Source: Flavobacteriaceae bacterium
Lineage (GTDB): Bacteria; Bacteroidota; Bacteroidia; Flavobacteriales; Flavobacteriaceae
Direction of reading: 5' to 3'
Assembly (NCBI GenBank): GCA_024643425.1
Contig: JAHEMY010000009.1
Span: forward strand, 1-45,402
DNA: 45,402 bases
The notes below the pieces were generated by a model. It ran no database searches. It saw only the letters and a list, made by a program, of their open reading frames with translations, and was not told where the DNA came from. Made by a program: the position numbers and the translations under genes. Numbering within the stretch: the stretch's first letter is position 1; each line of letters opens with the position of its first letter. Shown here one piece after another: positions 26,483-34,190 of this stretch.

Positions 26483-28171
26483 ATGAAGAAATATCTTCTT
26501 TCCCTATTTAGTTTTCTGATTCCTTTTATTTCTTTTGCTCAAGAGGCGGAAGTTGGGGTTGATCAAAAAATTGACCAAGCCTTTAAACCGGTTTCAGACT
26601 TCTTTTCTCACGTTATCTTTTTTGAGATCGCTGGCACCCCCTTCGTTCTAATATTATTGGTGGGTAGTGCTGCTTTCTTCACCATTTATTTTGGTTTTCC
26701 AAATTTTAGATATTTCTGGAGAGCCATTCAAACGGTTAGAGGTAAATATGAAGATATTGAAAAACATGGTGCGAAAATTTTATACGGTGAAGATGGGATT
26801 GCACAAGGAACGGATCTTACAAAGGTAGACGACCTTGACGAGCATATTGATCAGCTTCCGGACGACTTAGCCATCGATGGAGATATAAAAGATACCATCC
26901 GTGATGAAAGTTCACATGGAGAGGTTTCCCACTTTCAGGCTCTCGCCACTGCTGTTTCCGGAACCGTTGGAAATGGTAATATTGCAGGAGTTGCCTTAGC
27001 GATTGCTTTAGGCGGTCCCGGAGCCACTTTTTGGATGATTGTTTGCGGATTATTGGGAATGTCCACAAAATTCGTCGAATGTACTCTTGGGGTTCAATAT
27101 CGGGATGTAGGTGAAGATGGAACCGTTTATGGTGGTCCGATGTATTACCTTACAAAAGGACTTAAGGAGCGCGGTATGGCAACTTTAGGAAAAATTGCAG
27201 CAGTTCTTTTCGCTATCTTCTGTATTGGTGGTTCATTTGGAGGAGGAAACGCTGCGCAATCAAATCAGGCCACTATCGTATTAAAAGAATTGTTAGGTCT
27301 TGAAAGTGCTGGCGCCGGATTCTGGATTGGTGTAGTAATTGCATTTTTCGTGGGAATTATTATCATAGGAGGTATCAAGCGAATTGCTTCGGTGACCGAA
27401 AAGATTGTGCCTTTCATGGCAGTTCTTTACATTCTTTGTTGTCTTTATATTATCCTAAGCAACTTCAGTTTACTTGACGATGCTATTGCCTTGATTGTTC
27501 AAGAGGCATTCAACCCTAAAGCGATTGGAGTAGGAGGTGTAATTGGGGTGTTATTGGTTGGTTTCAAGCGTGCTGCATTTTCTAACGAAGCAGGAGCCGG
27601 ATCGGCATCGATTGCGCACTCTGCGGTTCGAACCAAATATTCTGCCAGTGAGGGATTAGTAGCGTTGTTAGAACCATTTATCGATACCGTTGTAATCTGT
27701 ACCATGACTGCCTTGGTAATTATCATTTTTAACTTCGGAGGCTTTTTTGAATACGGAGGTGACGGAAGTGGTGCCGTACTCATTAATGGTGTATCCTACG
27801 AAGGTGCCGGAATTACATCAATAGCGTTTGCCGAATACATTCCTTATTCTAAAATTTTCTTAACCATTGCGGTGGTATTGTTCGCAGTTTCTACAATGAT
27901 TTCATGGTCGTATTACGGTCTTCAATCATGGAAATTCTTATTTGGAAGAGGTAAAAGAGCCGATTTAACGTATAAAGTATTGTTCCTTGTTTTTGTAGTG
28001 GTTGGTGCTGCAGCAAGTATGAAATCGATTTGGGACTTTTCCGATGCAATGATTTTTGCCATGGTATTCCCTAACATGGTCGGGTTGTATTTACTATTCC
28101 CGGTTGTGAAGAAACAATTAAAACGCTACTTGGATGCCATAAACATGAAAGAAGAGGCCATTCAGGACTAA
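26483..28171 (+). CDS. Alanine/glycine:cation symporter (AGCS family)
   Basis: The 562-residue polytopic protein matches the AGCS family by SHFQALATAVSGTVGNGNIAG (149-169), FWMIVCGLLGMSTKFVE and GFKRAAFSNEAGAGSASIAH. It should couple Na+ or H+ entry to uptake of alanine or glycine. Two oddities are visible. The N-terminus (1-20) looks like a cleavable signal peptide ending SFAQ. A hydrophilic acidic segment of about 55 residues (90-145) separates TM1/TM2 from the family motif, making it longer than the usual 450-480 residues. The gene has no obvious promoter; a TTTG near 26417 may be a -33 element. Confidence 0.9.
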   Translation: MKKYLLSLFSFLIPFISFAQEAEVGVDQKIDQAFKPVSDFFSHVIFFEIAGTPFVLILLVGSAAFFTIYFGFPNFRYFWRAIQTVRGKYEDIEKHGAKILYGEDGIAQGTDLTKVDDLDEHIDQLPDDLAIDGDIKDTIRDESSHGEVSHFQALATAVSGTVGNGNIAGVALAIALGGPGATFWMIVCGLLGMSTKFVECTLGVQYRDVGEDGTVYGGPMYYLTKGLKERGMATLGKIAAVLFAIFCIGGSFGGGNAAQSNQATIVLKELLGLESAGAGFWIGVVIAFFVGIIIIGGIKRIASVTEKIVPFMAVLYILCCLYIILSNFSLLDDAIALIVQEAFNPKAIGVGGVIGVLLVGFKRAAFSNEAGAGSASIAHSAVRTKYSASEGLVALLEPFIDTVVICTMTALVIIIFNFGGFFEYGGDGSGAVLINGVSYEGAGITSIAFAEYIPYSKIFLTIAVVLFAVSTMISWSYYGLQSWKFLFGRGKRADLTYKVLFLVFVVVGAAASMKSIWDFSDAMIFAMVFPNMVGLYLLFPVVKKQLKRYLDAINMKEEAIQD

Positions 28172-28188
28172 CAAAGCTTAAATTTATA

Positions 28189-28218
28189 ACTCCCCTTAAA
28201 CTTTAATAAAAGGGGAGT
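28189..28218 (+). promoter_or_regulatory. Hairpin immediately before the helix-hairpin-helix gene start
   Basis: A perfect 9-bp stem ACTCCCCTT/AAGGGGAGT (28189-28197 with 28210-28218) ends exactly at the ATG at 28219. There is no T-tract after it, so it is a weak terminator at best. It may hold ribosome access or separate the two genes' messages. Confidence 0.5.
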
Positions 28219-29097
28219 ATGTTTAGAAACAATTTTAAATCCCACTTTATTTTCACGAGAAGTGAACAAGGTGGGATTGTTTTTTTGAGCTGTTTATTGC
28301 TCATGCTTATGGGCATTCATTATTATCTCAATTTTCAAGAAACTGCTTCATGGACTTTCGAAGATGAACAATTAAGAGCACTTCAAAAGGAAATGGACTC
28401 GTTGCGATGTGTTAAATCGGAACAACAGAAACCAACGTTGTATCCGTTCAACCCAAACTTTATTTCCCAATACAAAGCTTATACGCTCGGAATGTCAGGA
28501 GATCAATTTTTTGCTTTGCAACAATTTAGGGATGAAAACAATTGGATTCGTTCTAAATCTCAATTTCAGAAAATTACCGGAGTCGATTCGATCTGGCTGG
28601 ACAGCATAGGTCCTTACTTTAGATTTCCCACTTGGGAGCGTAAAACTAAAAACAAGCCGAAGACAAGGTCATTTTCAGAGCTTTCCTTTCATGAGAAAAC
28701 AGATTTGAATAATGCAACAGCGGAAGAACTTCAAAAAATTTCTGGAATTGGGACAGTCCTAAGTCAGAGAATTGTGGATTATAGGGAAAAGTTGGATGGA
28801 TTTTCAGATGATAGCCAGTTATACTTCGTTTATGGATTAGATGCGAAAGTGGTTGATGAAACCTTAAAACAGTTTACAGTGAAGACACCGAAGGAAATTA
28901 AAAAAATGAACGTTAATATCGTTTCAGCCTCCGATATCGCCACCATTCCTGGAATCTCATTCGAGCTTGCCAAAAAAATCTGGGAGTATGTTCGACTCCG
29001 CGACGGGATTGAGGATGTCTCGGAATTAACAAAATTTGAAGAACTCTCAACACGACAATTTGGGCTAATTAAATTATATTTGTCGGCTAACGAATAA
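28219..29097 (+). CDS. Membrane-anchored helix-hairpin-helix (ComEA-like) protein
   Basis: The 292-residue protein has a short cytosolic N-terminus, one transmembrane helix (about 20-38), and then helix-hairpin-helix units. One complete unit lies at 163-197 (LNNATAEELQKISGIGTVLS), a second at 232-285 (VNIVSASDIATIPGISFELA), and a degenerate third at about 85-130. Such units bind DNA backbones non-specifically, as in the competence receptor ComEA. The topology suggests a DNA-binding domain outside the inner membrane. Competence has not been shown for most Flavobacteriaceae, so the role is open. A hairpin sits directly before its start. Confidence 0.78.
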   Translation: MFRNNFKSHFIFTRSEQGGIVFLSCLLLMLMGIHYYLNFQETASWTFEDEQLRALQKEMDSLRCVKSEQQKPTLYPFNPNFISQYKAYTLGMSGDQFFALQQFRDENNWIRSKSQFQKITGVDSIWLDSIGPYFRFPTWERKTKNKPKTRSFSELSFHEKTDLNNATAEELQKISGIGTVLSQRIVDYREKLDGFSDDSQLYFVYGLDAKVVDETLKQFTVKTPKEIKKMNVNIVSASDIATIPGISFELAKKIWEYVRLRDGIEDVSELTKFEELSTRQFGLIKLYLSANE

Positions 29098-29144
29098 TCG
29101 TTAGCATAATAATCCCTAAGGATCGTTAAACATTTAAATACCGC

Positions 29145-30311
29145 ATGAATCAATCATACTTTACCGAAGAACACGAGTTTTTTAGAACATCCTTTCGCGA
29201 CTTTCTTCAAAAAGAAGTAACTCCTCATATTGAAAAGTGGGAAAAAACAGGAACTATTGAACGTTTCATTTGGAAAAAAATGGGTGAAATGGGCTATTTT
29301 GGAATTTCGTATCCAGAGGCTTATGGAGGATTGAATCTTGACCTTTTTTACATGGTGATATTTTTGGAAGAAATGCAGCGTGTGAACAGTGGTGGATTTG
29401 CCGCAGCCATGTGGGCTCATGCTTACTTAGCAATGACGCACCTTCACAAAGAAGGAAATCACGAGCAAAAAGAAAAGTACCTCACACCCAGTATAAGCGG
29501 TGAAAAAATAGGTTGTTTATGCATCACCGAACCTTTTGGGGGTAGTGATGTTGGAGGAATGAGATCAACCGCCGTTAAGGAAGGAAGTCATTATGTATTA
29601 AACGGATCCAAGACCTTTATTACCAATGGTGTTTATAGCGACTATTTAATTGTTGCTGCCAAGACAAAACCCGAATTAGGGAACAAAGGCATCAGTATCT
29701 TTGTGGTGGATCGGGACACACCGGGAATCGCTTCTACAAAATTGGACAAGTTGGGGTGGCGTGCAAGTGATACCGCGGAAATTTCATTCGATAATGTAAA
29801 AATTCCTGTGGAGAATTTATTGGGTTCCGAAAATGAAGGGTTTGCTTATATCATGCAACACTTTGCACTGGAACGCCTTATTATGGGAGTAAATGCTCAT
29901 GCACGAAGTGAATGGGCTATTGAATATACCATTCAGTACATGAAAGATCGAATGGCGTTTGGAAAGAGTATCTCAAAATTTCAAGCCTTACGTCATCAAG
30001 TGGCTCAAATGAGTACTGAAGTAGAAGTTTGTAAAACCTTTAACTACCAGGTTACTAAGAGCCTTGATGAAGGTTTGTATGTGGTGAAGGAAGCGACTAT
30101 GTCGAAATTAATTTCAACAAAAATTGCCGATGAGGTTGCCTATCAATGTCTTCAGTTATTGGGGGGGTATGGCTATATGGAGGAATATCCTTTGGCACGA
30201 TTACTGCGTGATAGCAGGTTAGGACCCATAGGCGGAGGTACATCAGAGATTCTACGGGAGATTATTGCCAAAATGGTAATCGACGGAAAAGAATACAAGC
30301 CTGCCACCTAA
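29145..30311 (+). CDS. Acyl-CoA dehydrogenase
   Basis: The 388-residue flavoenzyme has the N-terminal helical domain, the FAD-binding signatures CITEPFGGSDVGGMRST (126-142) and LNGSKTFITNG (152-162), and the C-terminal LGGYGYMEEYPLARLLRDSR. The position used as catalytic base in MCAD (before GTS) is Gly364. Instead Glu243 in ALERLIMG lies where isovaleryl-CoA and long-chain dehydrogenases keep theirs, so it probably belongs to that group. It oxidises acyl-CoA to trans-2-enoyl-CoA and passes electrons to ETF. The chain specificity is uncertain. A TATATTTG box at 29075-29082, inside the upstream gene, may be its promoter. Confidence 0.88.
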   Translation: MNQSYFTEEHEFFRTSFRDFLQKEVTPHIEKWEKTGTIERFIWKKMGEMGYFGISYPEAYGGLNLDLFYMVIFLEEMQRVNSGGFAAAMWAHAYLAMTHLHKEGNHEQKEKYLTPSISGEKIGCLCITEPFGGSDVGGMRSTAVKEGSHYVLNGSKTFITNGVYSDYLIVAAKTKPELGNKGISIFVVDRDTPGIASTKLDKLGWRASDTAEISFDNVKIPVENLLGSENEGFAYIMQHFALERLIMGVNAHARSEWAIEYTIQYMKDRMAFGKSISKFQALRHQVAQMSTEVEVCKTFNYQVTKSLDEGLYVVKEATMSKLISTKIADEVAYQCLQLLGGYGYMEEYPLARLLRDSRLGPIGGGTSEILREIIAKMVIDGKEYKPAT

Positions 30312-30327
30312 TTAAAAAACGTTCAAA

Positions 30328-31755
30328 ATGAGACATCGTATAATAAAACAAATTTTAAATGTAGTTGTTGGGTTATGGTGTCTTAGTGGATTTTCCCAAA
30401 CAGAGCTGAAAAGTAAGATCTCCGATTTCTTGACCTTTGCGCCTATTGAAAGTGCCAGTGTTTACATCGAAAACACGACCATTGGTACTGTAAGTAACAC
30501 CGATGGAAAATTTGTACTGTCCGTTCCACAAGAATATGTTCAGGATACGTTGGTGATTTCTTCCATTGGATATAAAAGTTTTCGGACTGCCATTAAGGAT
30601 TTTGATAACACGATGGACATTTATCTTGAAGAAGACGTAGCTTCTTTGGATGAAATAGTACTTGTCGCCGAAACTCGTCCAAAAACAGGGAACGACATTG
30701 TCTTACGGGCTATTGAACGATTTCCTAAAAATTTACCGGAACAACCCTATTTACAAAAAGGCTTTTTAAGGCATAAAGAGCGAAATAAGAAGGAATATAA
30801 ATGGCTTATTGAAAGTGCCATAACATTGTACGACTCAAGTTATGCGTCGGGGGCAAAGGACAATCTGAAAATTAATGTCGAAGAGACCCGTAAAAGTTAC
30901 GATTTGCGAAATGTGGATAGCATGTTCACGTATTATTCTTACCTAAAGTACAATGCCCGAAATGTAAATTTGAAATCAAAGCAAATGCGCAGGGATACCA
31001 TTAAAACGGCTTCATTGGTAAAAGCCATAAAATGGAACGATGAGCGAATCAATGGACTGGATAACCTCTTTAAAGGGAAACTTAATTTGGTCCGAAATTC
31101 AAATGAATCCAAAGCGCTGTTTGGCGAAAAAATATTGGAGACGCATCAATTTACGCTCGACACAGTATTGGTCGATAACGGTAGAAAGATTTATAAGATC
31201 AAGATTTCAAAAAGTAAAGATTTCGTGGGATTGAACACGAAGAATATCTATAACGAGGGATTTGAGGCAAATGGTTGGATCTATATCTATTGGGACAATT
31301 ATGCCGTCAAGAAAATAGAATATACCTTGATTGCTGCTTCAGACACTCAGAAGAAGCGCAGTAAGTCGTTGTTTGATACAAAAGTGAATCACAAGTTGAT
31401 CATGACCTATATGGAATACGATGGTAAGATGTATCCCAATTACATTTATTATGAAACACCTAAATTGGTCAATGCGGGTGATCGCTCTTCCGATCGAGAT
31501 CGGGAAGAGAACAAGGCGAAGAATAATCCTGATGAGCAATTTTACTATACCACTCAAGAAATACTTTTCACCGAAATTGTTCAGGATGCGGAGCTTGTAA
31601 ATGAAGCCTTGGAAGGGGAGTGGTCTGAAGATATCTTTTCACCCCGCCCTTACAACCAGTCATTTTGGAAAAACTACAATGTCCTTTTGGAAAGTGAAGA
31701 AGAGGAAAAGCTAATTGAAGATTTAAGTCAGCGTACTACCTTATATAAACAATAG
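30328..31755 (+). CDS. Exported protein with CarboxypepD_reg-like domain
   Basis: The 475-residue protein has a signal peptide (cleavage near GFS-Q at residue 24). A carboxypeptidase regulatory-like (CNA/SusC-type) beta-sandwich follows (about 28-105), containing APIESASVYIENTTIGTVSN and DTLVISSIGYKSF. Residues 110-470 form a larger domain without recognised motifs, probably beta-rich. Proteins of this shape are common in Bacteroidota, lie in the periplasm or outer membrane, and are annotated only as regulatory-like-domain proteins. It follows the acyl-CoA dehydrogenase by 16 bases, so the two are probably cotranscribed. The role is unknown. Confidence 0.75.
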   Translation: MRHRIIKQILNVVVGLWCLSGFSQTELKSKISDFLTFAPIESASVYIENTTIGTVSNTDGKFVLSVPQEYVQDTLVISSIGYKSFRTAIKDFDNTMDIYLEEDVASLDEIVLVAETRPKTGNDIVLRAIERFPKNLPEQPYLQKGFLRHKERNKKEYKWLIESAITLYDSSYASGAKDNLKINVEETRKSYDLRNVDSMFTYYSYLKYNARNVNLKSKQMRRDTIKTASLVKAIKWNDERINGLDNLFKGKLNLVRNSNESKALFGEKILETHQFTLDTVLVDNGRKIYKIKISKSKDFVGLNTKNIYNEGFEANGWIYIYWDNYAVKKIEYTLIAASDTQKKRSKSLFDTKVNHKLIMTYMEYDGKMYPNYIYYETPKLVNAGDRSSDRDREENKAKNNPDEQFYYTTQEILFTEIVQDAELVNEALEGEWSEDIFSPRPYNQSFWKNYNVLLESEEEEKLIEDLSQRTTLYKQ

Positions 31756-31836
31756 GGGTTCCTAGCTGGCATGATTCTTTGAAAGGTCAATTGAAAAAAA
31801 AATCATTTCTCGAATCAAGTTTATAAAATCTTTTTT

Positions 31837-31844
31837 TATCTTTG
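31837..31844 (+). promoter_or_regulatory. -7 box (TATCTTTG) of the rpsU promoter
   Basis: Full TAnnTTTG match. Transcription would begin near 31849, giving a leader of about 26 bases that contains the strong Shine-Dalgarno sequence. The -33 region is AT-rich without a clear TTTG. Confidence 0.6.
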
Positions 31845-31859
31845 CCGTCCCTAAAGAGA

Positions 31860-31867
31860 GGAGGTGA
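31860..31867 (+). promoter_or_regulatory. Full-strength Shine-Dalgarno sequence of rpsU
   Basis: GGAGGTGA (31860-31867) is fully complementary to the anti-Shine-Dalgarno end of 16S rRNA and lies 7 bases before ATG 31875. The neighbouring genes have only A-rich leaders. It also fixes the start codon. Confidence 0.9.
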
Positions 31868-31874
31868 TGATACT

Positions 31875-32069
31875 ATGTTAATTATACCAGTAAAAGACGG
31901 AGAAAACATTGACAGAGCGCTAAAGCGTTTCAAGCGTAAGTTTGACAAAACAGGCACTATGCGTCAATTGAGAAGTAGACAACAGTTTACCAAGCCTTCT
32001 GTAGTGCGTAGAGCTCAAGTTCAAAAAGCCCAGTACATTCAGCATTTAAGAGATCAGGAAGAAATTTAA
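31875..32069 (+). CDS. rpsU: 30S ribosomal protein bS21
   Basis: The 64-residue basic protein matches bS21: MLIIPVKDGENIDRALKRFK, then TMRQLRSRQQF and a Lys/Arg-rich C-terminal helix. bS21 binds the 30S platform next to the anti-Shine-Dalgarno end of 16S rRNA. The chosen ATG 31875 follows the conserved ribosome-binding site; extension to TTG 31842 would run back over it. In Flavobacteriia bS21 helps hide the anti-Shine-Dalgarno sequence, and rpsU is one of the few genes with a strong site, so autoregulation is likely. A terminator follows at 32092. Confidence 0.93.
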   Translation: MLIIPVKDGENIDRALKRFKRKFDKTGTMRQLRSRQQFTKPSVVRRAQVQKAQYIQHLRDQEEI

Positions 32070-32091
32070 CGTTCCTTTTTTGAAAATAACG

Positions 32092-32133
32092 AAATCCGCT
32101 CCCTTCATAATAGAAGTTGAGCGGATTTTTTTT
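32092..32133 (+). terminator. Rho-independent terminator of rpsU
   Basis: Perfect 10-bp stem AAATCCGCTC/GAGCGGATTT (32092-32101 with 32119-32128), 17-base loop, followed by a run of T to 32133. It separates rpsU from the recombinase gene. Confidence 0.88.
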
Positions 32134-32204
32134 GTGACTTACTTTGAAGGTACAGTAGAAAGAATATTGTACATTTATTGAGTCACCTACAATGCGAATC
32201 ACAA

Positions 32205-33095
32205 ATGCCCTTTCAAAAATTCATCGATTATTTGCAGCTGGAAAAAAAATATTCAGTGCATACGGTCAAGGCATACCAAAAAGATTTAGAAGAATTCTTA
32301 GCATTTATTCATGAGGAGTTTGAGACTGATGAGGTTGAAACGGCTCATTATGCCATGGTGCGTAATTGGGTTGTATCGTTAGTTGATCAAGGCATTAGTA
32401 ATCGCAGCGTAAATCGAAAGATGTCTTCGCTGAAGACTTATTATAAGTTTCTCCTTAAAACGGGCCAAATTTCGGAAAACCCAATGGCCAAACACAAATC
32501 CCTCAAAACATCCAAAAAGATACAAGTGCCTTTTTCTGAAAAGGAGATCAATAATGTTATTGAATTATTGTCGGAAGAGCAAGGATTTAAAGGGTTGCGA
32601 AACCGACTTATCGTAGAGCTCTTTTATGCTACAGGAATGCGTAGAGCGGAATTGGTTAATTTGAAAATTTCGGATGTGAGTCTGGGACAAAGAACCATTA
32701 AGGTTTTAGGAAAAAGAAATAAGGAGCGCATTATTCCTTTACTCTCTTCCACACAAAAAACCTTAGAACAATATTTAGAGGAGCGAACTCGTTTAGAAAA
32801 TATGGTGGATGATAAGTTTTTATTACTGTCTGAAAAAGGAGTTAAAATATATGAAACTCTTGTCTACCGAATTATTAATACCTATTTTAGTAAAGCATCA
32901 GAAAAGACTAAGAAGAGCCCTCATATCTTACGACATTCTTTTGCAACGCACCTTTTGAATGAGGGTGCAGAATTGAATGCAGTGAAAGAGCTGCTGGGGC
33001 ATGCGAGTTTGGCTTCCACCCAGGTGTATACACATAATAGTATCGCCCAATTGAAACAGGTGTACCAAAATGCGCATCCTCGAAATACAAATTGA
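32205..33095 (+). CDS. xerC: Chromosomal tyrosine recombinase, XerC-like
   Basis: The 296-residue protein has an N-terminal SAM-like core-binding domain (about 1-90) and a catalytic domain with all active-site residues: Arg146 (ATGMR), Lys170 (VLGK), His240 and Arg243 (PHILRHSF), His266 (LLGHASL) and nucleophile Tyr275 (TQVYTHN). This is a Xer-type recombinase that resolves chromosome dimers at dif, possibly with a second Xer encoded elsewhere. ATG 32205 was chosen over a TTG at 32178 because MPFQKFIDYLQLEKKYS is the conserved N-terminus. Its position between rpsU and hpf, with no att repeats or cargo, argues against a mobile integrase. Confidence 0.85.
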   Translation: MPFQKFIDYLQLEKKYSVHTVKAYQKDLEEFLAFIHEEFETDEVETAHYAMVRNWVVSLVDQGISNRSVNRKMSSLKTYYKFLLKTGQISENPMAKHKSLKTSKKIQVPFSEKEINNVIELLSEEQGFKGLRNRLIVELFYATGMRRAELVNLKISDVSLGQRTIKVLGKRNKERIIPLLSSTQKTLEQYLEERTRLENMVDDKFLLLSEKGVKIYETLVYRIINTYFSKASEKTKKSPHILRHSFATHLLNEGAELNAVKELLGHASLASTQVYTHNSIAQLKQVYQNAHPRNTN

Positions 33096-33120
33096 GACTA
33101 ACTTTTAAATCTTCTTGCGT

Positions 33121-33423
33121 ATGAAAGTGAACGTAGAAACCCCCAACTTTGTGGCAGATGTCAAACTTATCGATTTTATTGAAAAGCGACTTTCTAAACT
33201 GGAATTGTTTTACGATAAAATAATATTTGCAGACGTCTTTTTAAAAGTTCAAAAAACAAGTGAAAAAGAAAATAAAACAGTCGAAATATTATTGAGCATT
33301 CCCGGTGGGGATCTCATAATCAAAAAGGAAGCTAAAACCTTTGAAGAGGGTACCGACGACTGTGTTCGATCTTTAGAGCGACAGTTGAAAAAAAGAAAGG
33401 AAAAACAACGCGCCTTTTTATAG
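33121..33423 (+). CDS. hpf: Ribosome hibernation-promoting factor (HPF/RaiA family, short form)
   Basis: The 100-residue protein has the HPF/YfiA beta-alpha-beta-beta-beta-alpha fold: MKVNVETPNFVADVKLIDFI, EKRLSKLELFYDKI, VEILLSIPGGDLIIKKEAKTF and the basic C-terminal helix RSLERQLKKRKEKQR. It binds the mRNA/tRNA channel of the 30S subunit in stationary phase and silences ribosomes. Having no C-terminal dimerisation domain, it is the short form. ATG 33121 opens the conserved first strand; a TTG two codons earlier is possible but unnecessary. A terminator-like hairpin follows at 33475. Confidence 0.88.
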   Translation: MKVNVETPNFVADVKLIDFIEKRLSKLELFYDKIIFADVFLKVQKTSEKENKTVEILLSIPGGDLIIKKEAKTFEEGTDDCVRSLERQLKKRKEKQRAFL

Positions 33424-33465
33424 CATTTTTTTTTCAAAAAGATTTTTTTCAAACAAATATTTATA

Positions 33466-33473
33466 TACATTTG
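33466..33473 (+). promoter_or_regulatory. -7 box (TACATTTG) for the tRNA operon
   Basis: Full TAnnTTTG match about 50 bases before tRNA-Thr(TGT), with a T-tract where the -33 box would be. The predicted transcript start is near 33478, inside the left arm of the hairpin at 33475-33496. Confidence 0.6.
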
Positions 33474-33474
33474 C

Positions 33475-33501
33475 AGTCCGTTAGAAATAGCGGACTTTTT
33501 T
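33475..33501 (+). terminator. Terminator-like hairpin after hpf, overlapping the tRNA promoter
   Basis: Stem AGTCCG/CGGACT (33475-33480 with 33491-33496), 10-base loop, and six T ending at 33501. It probably stops transcripts coming from hpf; transcripts started at the local promoter would lack part of the left arm. Confidence 0.65.
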
Positions 33502-33522
33502 ATGGCTAATTTTAGCTTAAAA

Positions 33523-33596
33523 GCCGATGTAGCTCAGCTGGCTAGAGCAGCTGATTTGTAATCAGCAGGTCGTGGGTTCGAGTCCCTCCATCGGCT
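33523..33596 (+). tRNA. tRNA-Thr (anticodon TGT)
   Basis: A 74-base cloverleaf with acceptor GCCGATG/CATCGGC and anticodon loop TTTGTAA between GCTGA and TCAGC. T arm GTGGG/CCCTC has one T-T mismatch (second pair). CCA is not encoded. It is first of four tRNA genes before tuf and should read ACA/ACG-type threonine codons. Confidence 0.95.
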
Positions 33597-33642
33597 CTAA
33601 AAAAGAAGAAGTTCTTTGTAATAAAATGTTTTAAAAGCATTG

Positions 33643-33724
33643 GGGGAGATACTCAAGCGGCCAACGAGGACAGACTGTAAATCTGTTGGTTTTACCTTCG
33701 CAGGTTCGAATCCTGCTCTCCCCA
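33643..33724 (+). tRNA. tRNA-Tyr (anticodon GTA)
   Basis: An 82-base class II tRNA with acceptor GGGGAGA/TCTCCCC, anticodon loop CTGTAAA between ACAGA and TCTGT, and a long variable arm (GGT/ACC stem). T arm is GCAGG/CCTGC. CCA is not encoded. Confidence 0.95.
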
Positions 33725-33794
33725 CTATTTGAGGAATCAAAAAAACAGACGTTCAAAGATCCACGGAAGGCGGCTAAAATTTCTTGACGAAATT

Positions 33795-33825
33795 TTTGAA
33801 ACAAATTCAAAATTGATTATCTTTG
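33795..33825 (+). promoter_or_regulatory. Promoter for tRNA-Gly - tRNA-Thr - tuf
   Basis: TTTG (33795-33798) and TATCTTTG (33818-33825) are separated by 19 bases, an excellent match to the Bacteroidota promoter. The predicted start is near 33830. This lets tuf be transcribed separately from the first two tRNAs. Confidence 0.75.
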
Positions 33826-33830
33826 CACGC

Positions 33831-33856
33831 ATTTTTAGGGGTTAAAGTCTAAAAAT
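33831..33856 (+). repeat. Inverted repeat at the predicted 5' end of the tRNA-Gly/tuf transcript
   Basis: Perfect ATTTTTAG/CTAAAAAT (33831-33838 with 33849-33856) with a 10-base spacer. It would form a hairpin at the very 5' end of the transcript, perhaps guiding processing. No other feature fills the 176-base space between tRNA-Tyr and tRNA-Gly. Confidence 0.5.
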
Positions 33857-33900
33857 TTGACATATTGAAAGTAGATGTCCGAAGCAATTCGGAATCAAAA

Positions 33901-33973
33901 GCGGGAGTAGCTCAGTTGGTAGAGCGTCAGCCTTCCAAGCTGAATGTCGCCGGTTCGAACCCGGTCTCCCGCT
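33901..33973 (+). tRNA. tRNA-Gly (anticodon TCC)
   Basis: A 73-base cloverleaf with acceptor GCGGGAG/CTCCCGC, anticodon loop CTTCCAA between TCAGC and GCTGA, and T arm GCCGG/CCGGT. CCA is not encoded. Confidence 0.95.
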
Positions 33974-34064
33974 CAAAAAAATCTTCAAGAAAGGTATTGG
34001 TTCCTTGCTTGGGGTTTTTCTTGTTACCAAAAGGTAACATCACTCCAAACCGCAAACCAGTCAA

Positions 34065-34136
<72 letters not shown>

Positions 34137-34190
34137 CAATAAAGTACAAAATTGAACACTAATATATAACTAAGATTAAATTAATACAAA

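Noticed and set aside
32205-33095. Tyrosine recombinase as integrase of a mobile element next to tRNA genes
   Set aside because: No direct repeats, partial tRNA copy, cargo or phage genes are seen; the neighbours rpsU, hpf and tuf are housekeeping and the protein looks like a Xer recombinase.
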